Origin: Bacillota bacterium
GTDB taxonomy: Bacteria > Bacillota > Clostridia > Lachnospirales > Lachnospiraceae
DNA: 64,000 nucleotides
Assembly: GCA_023457255.1 (NCBI GenBank)
Contig: JAEWMB010000026.1
Span: 124,001 to 188,000 of the forward strand
Direction of reading: 5' to 3'
Below are positions 49,701 through 59,700 of the stretch, in pieces (the first letter of the stretch is position 1; the number at the start of each line of letters is the position of its first letter). The notes beneath the pieces are model-generated. The model was not told the origin of the DNA. It was given only the letters and a program-made list of their open reading frames with translations, and did not search any database. The position numbers were made by a program, and so were the translations under genes.

Positions 49701-49931
49701 CTGCTTGTAATAATCTGGGCGGATATTTTGGGACTGCGGAAAGAAAATATCAGCATTGATGATGATTTTTTTGAGCTTGGAGGACATTCATTACTTGCCA
49801 TACGTCTGGAAGTTGAGTTGCAAAAGCATGGGCTAAAAATGCCAGAGGACGCGGGGCATCGAAATCTTGTTGATATAACAACTATTCGGAACATGTCGTA
49901 CTGCGTAAAGGAGTGTGATGGGTTTGCTTGA
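46722..49931 (+). CDS. NRPS protein: C(DCL)-A(Cys)-PCP
   Basis: 1070 residues. The C domain begins LAPMQEGMLYH and has HHIILDGWS (144-152), both hallmarks of C domains that accept a D-residue donor; this fits the E domain that ends the previous protein. The A domain (about 460-960, YTSGSTGKPKGV) has pocket residues DLYDFSLVW plus K, close to the Cys code DLYNLSLIWK. SLGGATEAVVW is also typical of Cys-activating domains. The PCP has Ser1023 in LGGHS. There is no cyclisation (Cy) domain. The frame is open upstream to 46551, inside the previous gene. The ATG at 46722 is chosen for AAGGTGGG eight bases before it. Confidence 0.9.
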   Translation: MTHNLQVSKIYSLAPMQEGMLYHSIVTNEPGMYVVQMRISLIGNMDIPVFEESFNRIIERHDIFRTVFLHEGLVRPKQVVLSKRKLRVYFNNLLGSNIENQEEQIEEYIKNERAVKMNLSKDMLISVGVFQTGENSSEVILNFHHIILDGWSLGIILDELFLTYEALLTNTACSYKSIYPFQHYINWIENKGKKEESLLFWKNYLKDYEEKAVIQESWTKHLENTYDRKEEVFCLNEELLQKAKMLSINNKATLSSFIHTIWSIILFQYNHTNDVVFGTVTSGRNTSIDGVGSIVGMLINTVPIRIVMNEKDSFCDLLRMVQKTMLEVELHSYIQLAEIQAVSKLKKGLLHHIIAYENYYNEYAVNNDQDESKLKIINCETSEQTNYDITVKFIPSNQNLTIKIMYHGYKYETEYIKQLGNNIITLIEEVTCDPNKYIKDFSILRKEQKDRIIYEYNDTKKNYSSEKLIHQLFEEQVVKLPSKTAILSKSGSYTYQELNEKSNQLARFLNEKYVKAKSYVAVLLNRSIDMIPSVMSILKAGAVYVPFDVCYPIYRIVQIIQELDIRCIITEHSQKELISDIHKQASCLENIIFVEDTFSQIQNYNADNLPIEITSKEEAYVIYTSGSTGKPKGVAVCHRPVINLIEWVNKTFDVREEDKILFVTSLCFDLSVYDIFGLLAAGGEIYVASEEELSNQYSLLELLCMNQITFWDSAPAAFQQLLPLLSEYEEKAKQSCLKRVFFSGDWIPVTMPGMIQKVFNNARIISLGGATEAVVWSNYYVIDEIDPRWVSIPYGYPIQNACYYILDKELKPCPIGVKGDLYIGGECLASGYAKDEELTKRKFLQNPFLPDENAKMYKTGDMARWTNDGYMEFLGREDFQVKIRGYRIEMGEIEYQLKQLDKISDVIIHAKEDKFGNKFLIAYYICDYEITYSEIKTYLLGKLPDYMIPSYFIQIAEFPVTRNGKLDRKALPDPEDTFTLGNTYAAPENNVQELLVIIWADILGLRKENISIDDDFFELGGHSLLAIRLEVELQKHGLKMPEDAGHRNLVDITTIRNMSYCVKECDGFA

Positions 49932-50901
49932 GAAAAAGATTGAGGGGCTGCAGCCATATAATGAAATCTTTTATCGAAATTGTTTTTATAATTCCTTTTT
50001 TCCGATTGTCAAATTTTATGGCGGTAAAATAGAAGAATTTTTAATTAATGATATCCCAAATTATAAATGGAATTCTAATGATAAAAGTTTAAGTATAGAC
50101 TTTTTAGCAGTCGAAAAAATGGAAGAAATATTGAGAAGACAGAAGATCAACGAAAATAAAATGTATGCTTCAAAGAATATCATTATGGACATTAAAAAAT
50201 CCATAGATGAAGATAAGCCGGTCATCATCTATATTGACTGTTTTTATGAACCGTTGAGAAAGGATACATATCTAAAGGTACATCTGCCTCATACTTTGTT
50301 GATTTATGGTTACGATGATATGGAGGAAGAGCTAAAGATAATTGAACATCGAAATAAGGATGGGCTGACTTATGATTTTAAAACCTTAGGGTATGAGGAA
50401 TTGGAAAAGGCATATGATAGTATGCTTCAGAGGTATTACATAAATGAATTAAAGCACGTATATTATGATTATAAGCCAGACATCAGCAGGCAGGTAAAGA
50501 ATGAAAACAGATCATATTGGGAGATTTACAGGCATAACATCAGGAACAATATGGATACGCTGATTCAGGGAGTAGAAAGTATCAAATTATTCCAAACTGC
50601 TTTGAATGACATGGTTTTTAATGTGGATGTATTAAATCAAGGTGCAGAGCAGCTTACGAATACTTTAAATGATATCATTAATGCTAAAATTGCAGAAAAG
50701 TATAAATTAAAGCTAATTAAGGGAGGTACATCGGAAGTTTTACAGCAGTTGGATGACATCATTCAAAATTGGAGTATTATAAGAATTGAAATTGTAAGGT
50801 TTATGTATTCGGGGGTGTACGAACAGAGTAATTTCTTACCCATAAAACAGCTTTTGAATCACGTTTACTTGGTAGAAAATAACTATTTGGAGGGATTTTA
50901 A
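49918..50901 (+). CDS. BtrH-like acyltransferase (C39 peptidase-like fold)
   Basis: About 327 residues. The N-terminal domain resembles BtrH of butirosin synthesis: Cys22 in RNCFYNSFFPIV, a central VIIYIDCFYEPL and His125 in LPHTLLIYGYDD form a cysteine-protease-like site. BtrH transfers an acyl group from a carrier protein to an amine, so an acyl transfer between the free ACP and another partner is expected here. The C-terminal 130 residues are helical and unassigned. The ATG at 49918 (a GTG at 49915 is also in frame) overlaps the end of the Cys-module gene by 14 bases, so the two are translationally coupled. The carrier gene follows after one base. The exact substrate is unknown. Confidence 0.75.
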   Translation: MGLLEKKIEGLQPYNEIFYRNCFYNSFFPIVKFYGGKIEEFLINDIPNYKWNSNDKSLSIDFLAVEKMEEILRRQKINENKMYASKNIIMDIKKSIDEDKPVIIYIDCFYEPLRKDTYLKVHLPHTLLIYGYDDMEEELKIIEHRNKDGLTYDFKTLGYEELEKAYDSMLQRYYINELKHVYYDYKPDISRQVKNENRSYWEIYRHNIRNNMDTLIQGVESIKLFQTALNDMVFNVDVLNQGAEQLTNTLNDIINAKIAEKYKLKLIKGGTSEVLQQLDDIIQNWSIIRIEIVRFMYSGVYEQSNFLPIKQLLNHVYLVENNYLEGF

Positions 50902-50902
50902 T

Positions 50903-51151
50903 ATGGAAACCATAACAGAGGTAATAAAAGAAATTATGATAAAGGTATTGTTAGAAGATGATGAAGTGGAGGAAATCAGTCCGGAACAGCCATTAACCAA
51001 TTATGGAGTAAACTCGATTAATATAATACAGGCAGTAATGCAGATTGAAAAAGAATTTAATATTATTATAGAGGATAAATTTTTGGTGTCCGCAAAAGAA
51101 TGCAGTATAAAGGAGTTAGCTCAATATGTTAAAGAACGGATGATAAACTAG
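50903..51151 (+). CDS. Free-standing acyl/peptidyl carrier protein
   Basis: 82 residues with the carrier fold. Ser38 in YGVNSINII is the phosphopantetheine site. The usual Asp before the Ser (DS) is Asn here, and the GG pair is missing, so it is a divergent carrier. The N-terminal carrier of the downstream NRPS shares the same NSI pattern (VGCNSISIV). GGAGGG lies eight bases before the ATG. It is one base from the BtrH-like gene and 32 bases before the YcaO gene, so the three probably act together. Confidence 0.85.
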   Translation: METITEVIKEIMIKVLLEDDEVEEISPEQPLTNYGVNSINIIQAVMQIEKEFNIIIEDKFLVSAKECSIKELAQYVKERMIN

Positions 51152-51183
51152 TTTAATATAGAATCAGGGGAGGGGTATAGTGT

Positions 51184-53001
51184 ATGAAACGAGTATATAA
51201 AATGGATACACCGGAAAACACAGTAAATAAGATACGTAAGATATTCAGTGATATGTCAATAATGACATATGAGGATTATTGGAAAAGTGTAAATGGAAGA
51301 ATATATTCTTGTGGTGTTACTATTGAGGATTGCCAGGTTCTAAAAACACTGGGTAAGGGTATGACAAAGCCATACTGCCTTGCGAGTGGGTATGGAGAAT
51401 TAATAGAGAGAATTGAAAATCTCATTCTCTTTACTGGAAATATCGGTACTTCATATGACTCTATTCTTGAAGATTTTCCTGATACCTTGGAAGTTAAGAA
51501 CTATGAAAGTTTACAGGGACTTAACAGTGAAAAATCCCAATTGTCAGTAAGAAAGACCTGTATGAATCTGCAAATGAATTTTGAGGGGAAATTTCGAAAT
51601 AGAGTTATTGCAGGTCAGTTCTATGATGTTTTCAATGATGAAGTTGTTTATCTTCCTTATTCCGAACTATTAAGAGGTGTAAGAAGCAATGGCATGTGTG
51701 CTGGAAATACTCCGGGAGAAGCAATTATTGAAGGTGTGTGTGAAATTCTTGAAAGAATGGCGATTAAATCAATATTTACAGGAGAGATGGTACCTCCTTC
51801 GATTCCTGTTGAATATTTAAAACAATTTCCGGCATATAAAGTGATGGAGGCCCTTGAGCAGGAGGGAATCACAATTGATGTGAAAGATTGCTCTATGGGG
51901 AAAAGTTTTCCTGTACTTGGTATTTTAATTATTAATAGAAATACAGGAAAGTATAAATATAATTTTGGTGCGCACCCGGACTTTAATACAGCGCTGCAAC
52001 GCTGCATTGGAGAAGTATGCCAAGTATCAGGTGGTGTAAACAGTGTATCAGAATTTCTGACAGGTGGAATGGATTTTGATCTGGTGAATGATCCTTATGA
52101 GGAAAATGACGGTCATTCTTATGAATTTAACCGTTTATCAAGTTTTTATAAGGCATTAAAAAACAGTAATGGTAAACTTCCAACTCGCTTTTTTGTAGAT
52201 CAGCCGTCTTATGAATTTAAAGAATGGAGAAGGTTTAATGACTCCTTTACCTACGAGAATGACTTGAAAATTATATTTGAAGAGCTAAAGGATGATGGAG
52301 CATATGTATTTATTCGGGATGTATCTTTTTTAGGATTTCCGGCATTTTATGTATTTATTACGGATTATTCTACGGTTCAGGTAGATGAAAGCTTTCTGGA
52401 TTTAAAGGCATATTTAGAAAACAAGCGTACTACTGTTAATGAGGTTATGATGTTTGCAAAGATGAACCGTTGTTCGGAGGAAGAAATCAAAGATTTAATT
52501 GATTATCTGCAATTATCTGTCAATAATCCCAAATATTTTAACCAGGAGGATGAAAACAACTGGGTAAGAGAAGTTATGGCAGTACCTGTTAAAAAAGATG
52601 TGATTATGTGTCCAAATTATGTACGTTCAATGCTGTATTACAGATTGGGTGATTATGAAAAATCATATCAGGAGTTAACCATTACGTTAAAGAAATCTTA
52701 TTATCAGGAAGAAGAGAAAAGATATCTTTTGATGATAAAGGAGTATATTAATCTTAAAAGGATTGGAAAAGCGGATACTGAAATATATAATCTGCTGAAG
52801 GGGTATTACAATCATGAAATGGTAGATGAAATTTATGACCAAATGAGTGTACAGGAGAATATTTTTAGAAAGCTTGATCTTTTTTCATTGGTAGATAATG
52901 TACAACAGCGAAAAGTTTCAAAAGTGTATGCCATTATCAGAAAGAAACTCATCGAAAGTAAAATTGATCAGAAAAATCTTAAGAAAAGCCTTAATCTTTA
53001 A
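51184..53001 (+). CDS. YcaO-domain protein, E. coli YcaO-like architecture
   Basis: 605 residues. The ATP-binding YcaO motifs are intact: KGMTKPYCLASGYGELIER (residues about 60-78, the SxxxExxER motif), SNGMCAGNTPGEAIIEG with CEILER (about 162-184) and GAHPDFNTALQRCIGE (about 262-277). The C-terminal 150 residues look like TPR helices (YRLGDYEKSYQEL). YcaO enzymes use ATP to activate amide oxygens, making azolines, amidines or thioamides. No TfuA or E1-like partner is next to it. Placed inside an NRPS operon after a Cys module, it may cyclise Cys or thioamidate a carrier-bound chain; this is inference. A strong GGGGAGGGG precedes the ATG. Confidence 0.88.
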   Translation: MKRVYKMDTPENTVNKIRKIFSDMSIMTYEDYWKSVNGRIYSCGVTIEDCQVLKTLGKGMTKPYCLASGYGELIERIENLILFTGNIGTSYDSILEDFPDTLEVKNYESLQGLNSEKSQLSVRKTCMNLQMNFEGKFRNRVIAGQFYDVFNDEVVYLPYSELLRGVRSNGMCAGNTPGEAIIEGVCEILERMAIKSIFTGEMVPPSIPVEYLKQFPAYKVMEALEQEGITIDVKDCSMGKSFPVLGILIINRNTGKYKYNFGAHPDFNTALQRCIGEVCQVSGGVNSVSEFLTGGMDFDLVNDPYEENDGHSYEFNRLSSFYKALKNSNGKLPTRFFVDQPSYEFKEWRRFNDSFTYENDLKIIFEELKDDGAYVFIRDVSFLGFPAFYVFITDYSTVQVDESFLDLKAYLENKRTTVNEVMMFAKMNRCSEEEIKDLIDYLQLSVNNPKYFNQEDENNWVREVMAVPVKKDVIMCPNYVRSMLYYRLGDYEKSYQELTITLKKSYYQEEEKRYLLMIKEYINLKRIGKADTEIYNLLKGYYNHEMVDEIYDQMSVQENIFRKLDLFSLVDNVQQRKVSKVYAIIRKKLIESKIDQKNLKKSLNL

Positions 53002-53041
53002 TATGTGATTGTAAGGAAGTTTGGAAAAGGAGATGTCGATA

Positions 53042-53689
53042 ATGGAACTAATAGAAATGGAAACGTACTTTGATTTGAGGAAAGACATCTACGACGAGAA
53101 CCAGATTCAAAATATGGATGGAGGAAACACCTGTTACATAGAATTGGTAAAATGCATCCCGGAGGGTACAAAGAATATATTAGATATTGGCTGCGGAACG
53201 GGATTAGAATTACAGACAATATGGGATAAGCTTCCTGAAACATGCATTACAGGTGTTGACTTTTCCCAGGGGATGTTAAGTAAACTTCATGAGAAGTATC
53301 CAAATAGGAATATAACAACCGTATGTAAGGATTTTTTTGAATTTGAGTATAAAAAAGATTGTTATGATGTTGTTTTATCAGTTATGACTATGCACCATTT
53401 TGAACCAAATCTAAAAATAAAATTATATAAAAAGTTTTTACAAAGCCTTAAAGAGGGAGGGGTATATATTGAAGGGGATTATATGGCTCCAACCCAGGAA
53501 TATGAAGAGTTTTTCTTTTCAAGAAAGGTACGGTTTCTGGAACTTATGGGAAACCCAAAAGGATTTTTTCATTATGATACTCCTTGTACTGTAGAAAATC
53601 AGAAAAAAATGCTGCATCAGACAGGTTTTCGCAATGTTTATGAATTTTGGAAGCAGGATAAAACAAGTATCATAGTAGGAGAAAAATAA
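53042..53689 (+). CDS. SAM-dependent methyltransferase, class I
   Basis: About 215 residues. The SAM motif ILDIGCGTGLEL (about 46-57) and the acidic VDFSQGML at the end of beta-2 are clear. The MTMHHF segment and SLKEGGVYIEGDY are typical of small-molecule methyltransferases. Acceptor atom (O, N, S or C) cannot be set. TTG at 53021 and ATG at 53033 are in frame, but the ATG at 53042 is eight bases after AAAGGAG and is preferred. It ends the YcaO cassette; the NRPS gene follows after 64 bases. Confidence 0.85.
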   Translation: MELIEMETYFDLRKDIYDENQIQNMDGGNTCYIELVKCIPEGTKNILDIGCGTGLELQTIWDKLPETCITGVDFSQGMLSKLHEKYPNRNITTVCKDFFEFEYKKDCYDVVLSVMTMHHFEPNLKIKLYKKFLQSLKEGGVYIEGDYMAPTQEYEEFFFSRKVRFLELMGNPKGFFHYDTPCTVENQKKMLHQTGFRNVYEFWKQDKTSIIVGEK

Positions 53690-53753
53690 AAAGGTAAAAT
53701 GAAGTTGGTACATTTTAAAACAGCCACTTATCAAAAAGAAAAAAGGTGAAAAA

Positions 53754-56700
53754 ATGTCAAAAGAAAAAGTTATTCGTATTATTGAAGAAGAGTTGGGTAT
53801 TAATGATATAAAAGATACAGATCAATTAATTGAAGTAGGCTGTAACTCTATTTCTATCGTTAAGATAGAATGGAGGCTTAGTCAAGTATTTCATGCGGAG
53901 ATATTACTTAATAATAAATATCTGGCGATGACGGTACAAGATGTTATTACAGTGGTAGAAAATGAAACCAGAAGGGAAATTGATAAAATAAATCCAGTAC
54001 CAGAGCAGGAATGGTATCAGGCATCTCCTTCACAAAAGCAGATGTATGCCCTATACCAGATGAATCAAGATAGTGTTAGCTATAATATTCCTCAGGTCTT
54101 AAAAATAGATGGCAGGCTTAATGTGAAACAGATAGAAGCAAGTATTCAAAATCTTATTATGCGGCATGAGATTCTAAGAACTACCTATCATATGAGAGGA
54201 GAACAACTGGTACAAAAAGTTCATAATCATTACAATTTTGAATTAGACTACCAAGAAAACTCTCATGCTATCACTGAGGAAATGAAAGCGTTTATTCGGC
54301 CATTTGATTTATCCAGGTTGCCGATGATACATACTAAGTTAATTAGGCAATCAGATACTGGTTATCTTCTTCTTATCGATATTCCTCATATAGCCTTTGA
54401 TGGTTTTTCAAATAAAATACTGTTAAGTGAATTTTGGAAACTGTATAATGGAGAACAACTTAGAGCGCAGGTAATTCAGTATAAAGATTACGCACTCTGG
54501 CAGAATGATAAATTAAATAATGGAGGTATGATAAGCCAGGAAGAGTACTGGTGTAAGAAATTTCAGGATGAAGTACCTTTACTGGGACTTTCCACGGACT
54601 ACATAAGACCTGTTCGGCAAAGTTTTGAAGGCGATAGCTTTACTGCGTTGATTTCCATTGATGAAACGAAGCAGTTAAAAGCTCTTGCAAAAAAGAATAA
54701 TGTTACCATGTACATGCTGTTGTTATCAGCATTCACTATATTACTTAGCAAACATTCCGGGCAGGATGATATTGTAATAGGTACACCTATATCCGGGAGA
54801 ACGCATTCAGAAATAGAAAATGTAGTTGGAATGTTCGTTAATACTCTGGCAATGCGAAATCATCCTTCCTCAGGGAAAAGCTTTATAGAATATTTAAAGG
54901 AGGTAAAGACTAATTGTTTGGAAGCATATGCAAATCAGGAATATCCCTTTCAAACATTAGTAGAAAAACTTAATATTCCCAGGGATTTAAGCAGAAATCC
55001 GATTTTTGATATCATGTTTATATATCAAAATATTGATCAAAATCTATATGGGCTGCCGGATATGAAGTGTGATGATTATCACATGGAGTGCAAATCATCC
55101 AAGTTTGATCTTACATTGGAAGCAATGGAGTACCGTGGTGAAATAAAACTTCGCTGGGAATACTCTACTAAATTATTTAGCAAGAATACAGTACAGCTAT
55201 TTGCCAAACACTTTCTGCAGCTATTGCAGGAAGTATGCAATAAAAGTGATAAAAAAATTTCTGAAATTAATATCATGGCAGAAGAGGAGCAAGAAATTGT
55301 TGGAAAGCAATTTAATGATACCTATAAAGAGTTCGTCTGCAATAAGACAGTGATTGATTTGTTTGAAGAACAGGCAGCTAAGACTCCGTACAATATAGCA
55401 GCTATCTTTCAAAAGGAAGAAATTACATATCAGGAGTTAAATAAAAGAGCTAATTATCTTGCGAAAGAACTCAGGAAACAAGGAGTAAAGCCAAATGACT
55501 TTGTAGCAATAATAGCATTCCGGAATATTGAGTTTATAGTGGGGATTTATGGAATAATTAAATCTGGAGCTGCCTATGTGCCGATTGATCCCAATTATCC
55601 GGAGGATAGAATGTCTTACATTTTATCCGATTGTAACCCTAGCATTGTATTGATTGGCAATGAACAGATCGCCAAACGTATAAAAAATAGCGGAAGATTG
55701 TTCTTTGTATTGGACGATGTAAAATTTAAAAGCGGCAAAGAACAGAATTTACCACGGGTAAATACCGTAAAAGACATAGCCTATGTTATCTATACCTCAG
55801 GAACAACAGGACAACCGAAGGGAGTAATGATTCAGCATGAGGGACTGGTAAACCGTATTCTATGGATGAATGATAAATATCCTTTGGGAGAGAGGGATGC
55901 AATACTGCAAAAGACCACCTATACTTTTGACGTCTCCGTATGGGAAATCCTTTGGTGGAGCTTTACAGGAGCCAGAGTTATTCTGCTGCAGCCGGGGGAA
56001 GAAAAGCTGCCAATTGCGATTGTTAACTCGATTGACAGTTACCAGGTGACAACCTTGCACTTTGTTCCGTCTATGTTGGATATATTTCTTGATTATCTTA
56101 AAAGTGAGCCACAAGAGATTAAAAAGCTTAGCAGTCTTAAGTATGTTTTTTCCAGTGGTGAGGAATTAAAAATAAAAAGTTTAAGAAATTTTAACAACTT
56201 TATTCGAAAAGAACATCAAGATACAAGATTAATAAATCTTTATGGTCCGACAGAAGCAAGCATTGATGTAACATATTTTGACTGTGAATATGATTATGAT
56301 AAGCTTCCAATTGGAAAGCCAATTGCAAATACACAAATCTATATTATGAATGAGAATCGTATGTGTGGTATTGGAGTACCAGGAGAGTTGTGTATTGCAG
56401 GAATTGGGCTTGCGAAAGGTTATCTGAATCGTGAAACGCTTACCAATGAAAGATTTACAGACAATCCATTTGGTAAAGGCAAACTATATCATACGGGGGA
56501 TCTTGCAAAATGGCTTCCTGATGGAAACATCGATTATCTTGGAAGAATAGATAATCAAGTTAAAATCAGGGGTTTTCGTATTGAATTGGGAGAAATCGAA
56601 AGCCGGTTGCGTGAGCATGAGAGTATATCAGATGCAGTGGTGCTTGCTGATAAAGATGAATTGGGGAATCCTTATCTTGGCGGATATATTATGGCAGACA

Positions 56701-59700
56701 AACAGATTACGGTACAGAGTATAAAGGCTCATCTAGTTAAATATCTGCCCGATTATATGGTACCAGAACAATTTGTCTTAATTGATGAGATTCCTGTAAA
56801 TTCAAATGGAAAGTTGGACCGAAGAAAACTTCTTTCCATGCAGAATGAAATAGAGAGTGGCAGTATATATGCCGAACCAGAAAATGAGATAGAAGAAAAA
56901 TTGCTTGAAATTTGGTCGGAGATACTTGGCAGAAAAAGAATCAGCATCAATGACAGCTTCTTTAATATTGGCGGACATTCAATGAAGGCAATTGTTATGC
57001 TAGCAGCCATAAGCAGAGAATGTGGTAAAAATATCACGCTGGAGCAGTTGTTTCAATATCCAACGATTCAAAGCCTTGCTAATTTTATGGAATCTTTACA
57101 ACTATCTGTTCATGAAGGGATTCCATGTGCAGAGGAGGCAGGATGGTATCCGGTTTCCTCTGCTCAGGAGCGTATGTATTTGCTGCATCAGCTTGATAAT
57201 GGCGGTATAACTTATAATGTACCTATCATTTTACGTATTGAGGGCTTATTCGATGTATCAAAGGCACAGGAGGCTTTCAGAGAACTGATACAAAAACATG
57301 AAATTCTGCGAACAGTATATCAGATGGATGACAATCAAATCAGACAAAAAATAATGGATTCCATTGAGTTTGAAATCAAACATATGGAATATATCAAGGA
57401 CTTGAATGAAATCATATATGATTTTATCACGCCATTTGACTTGACTATGGCACCGATGGTTCATGCAGGAATAATAGAAGAAGCTGAAGATAAATATATT
57501 TTAATAATAGATATTCATCATATTGCAACCGATGGTGTAACCGGAACTATATTAATGGAAGATTTTTGGAACTTATATCAAGGGAAAAAGCTTCCGAAAT
57601 CAAAACTTCAATATAAAGATTATGCAGTATGGCAGCATACACAAAAGAAAGTAGAGGCGTTAAAAATACAGGAAGCGTACTGGAAGAGAATGTTTGCCGG
57701 AGATATACCTGTACTTAATCTTTTTACAGATTTTAGCCGGCCGATTGTACAAAGTTATGAGGGAAATTCTTTATCAGTTGGATTAAACAATACGCTTTGC
57801 GAAGAATTACATGCCCTTGCAAGACAATATGATGTGACAATGTTTATGCTAATGTTTGCCGCATTTAATATATTATTGGCAAAACATGCAGGGCAGGAAG
57901 ATTTAATAGTTGGAATTCCAATTGCAGGCAGAAGCAATGGGGACACGGAACAAATAGCCGGTGTTTTTGTAAATACATTAGCACTGCGAAGCCAGCCTTA
58001 CAAGGATAAGTCCTTTCATCAATATTTATCTGAGATAAGGCAGTTATCTTTAGATGCTTTTAAAAATCAGGATTATCCCTTTGAAGAGTTATTAAAGCAA
58101 GCAGACATTACAAGAGATATGGGGAGAAATCCATTGTTCGATGTTATGTTTTCCTATGTAGAAAATGAGTTTATGACAAGGAATTGCGATGGGCTAAAAG
58201 TCAGCAGTTATCCGGTAAAAAATCATACATCCAAGTTTGACCTGTCCTTGGATGTATGTGAGAAAAATGGAATTATGGAACTCACTTTTGAGTATGCAAC
58301 GCAGCTTTACAAAGAGAAAACAATAAAAGTCATAGCTTCTCACCTGCTCCAAATCTTAGAAGGCATATGTAAAAATAGCGCTCAGTTAATTTCAGAGATA
58401 GAATTAATGACAGAGCAAGAAGTTAACAGGATTTTGTATGAATTCAATCAAACCAATATAGCATATAACAGCAGGGAGTCAATCATAGAATTGTTTGAAC
58501 TGCAGGCGGCAAAGCACCCGGAAAAAGTGGCTATCATATGCCAGGATAATACGATAACCTACAATGAATTAAACAGTAAAGCCAATGAGGTTGCACAACA
58601 GTTGATTAGGTGTAATACTAAGGCAAATGATTTCATTGCTGTTATAATGGAACGCAGGATAGAGACCTTTATTGCCATACTTGCAGTATTAAAGTCCGGA
58701 GCTGCATATGTACCAATCGATATAACAATGCCTCATAAAAGAATACAATTCATACTGGATGATTGCAAAGCAAAAGTGATTTTGGGAGATGGGAACGTAA
58801 TCTGTCCTGATATAAGGATACCATATATTAATATGATAAAACAGGATTTTTCGGAGTTAAGTAATCAAAATCCAGGAATCAAGAGTTCTTTACAGGATAT
58901 CTTTTATCTAATATATACATCTGGAACTACAGGAAATCCGAAAGGAGTTATGGCAGAGCACCGAAATGTTCTCGATTATGTCCATACTTTTAGCCGCAAA
59001 TTCCATGTAGATGAGGATACCAGAGTACTGCAGCAGGCAACTATTGCTTTTGATACCTCTGTCGAAGAACTATATCCAGCACTTATTAATGGCGGAACAA
59101 TTATTATAGTGCCTCAGGAAATACAATTAGATATTGATAAAGTCTGTACTTATATCAAGAAAAAGAAAGTAAATTTGATAAGCTGTTCTCCGTTAATGTT
59201 AAATGAATTAAATCAAAAAGAAATATTACATAGTGTTGATACATTTATTGCAGGAGGAGATGTTTTAAAGAAGGAGTATATTAACCATCTATTATCTTAT
59301 TCAAAAGTATACAATACATATGGGCCGACAGAGGCAACAGTATGCTGCACCTATTATGAAGTGCCTAAGGATTTAAGTCATAGGTCTGCGATTCCGATTG
59401 GAAAACCTATCACCAATAAAAAAGTTTATATTTTAGATGGAGTACACGTATGTGGATATGGGATTCCTGGTGAGTTATGTATTGCTGGTGAAGGTATAAC
59501 AAGAGGGTATCTGAATCAAGGGGAATTGACCAAAGTAAAATTTGTAGATAATCCATTTGGGGAAGGAATGTTATATCGGACAGGAGATTTGGCAAGATGG
59601 GACTTAGATGGAAATATAGAATTTTTGGGTAGAATCGATCAGCAGTTCAAAATAAGAGGCTATCGAATTGAAGCAGGAGAGATTGAGTCTAAGTTATGTA

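Noticed and set aside
49580..49957. Minus-strand ORF of 125 residues over the PCP of the Cys module
   Set aside because: Ser/Pro-rich antisense shadow of a conserved PCP region.
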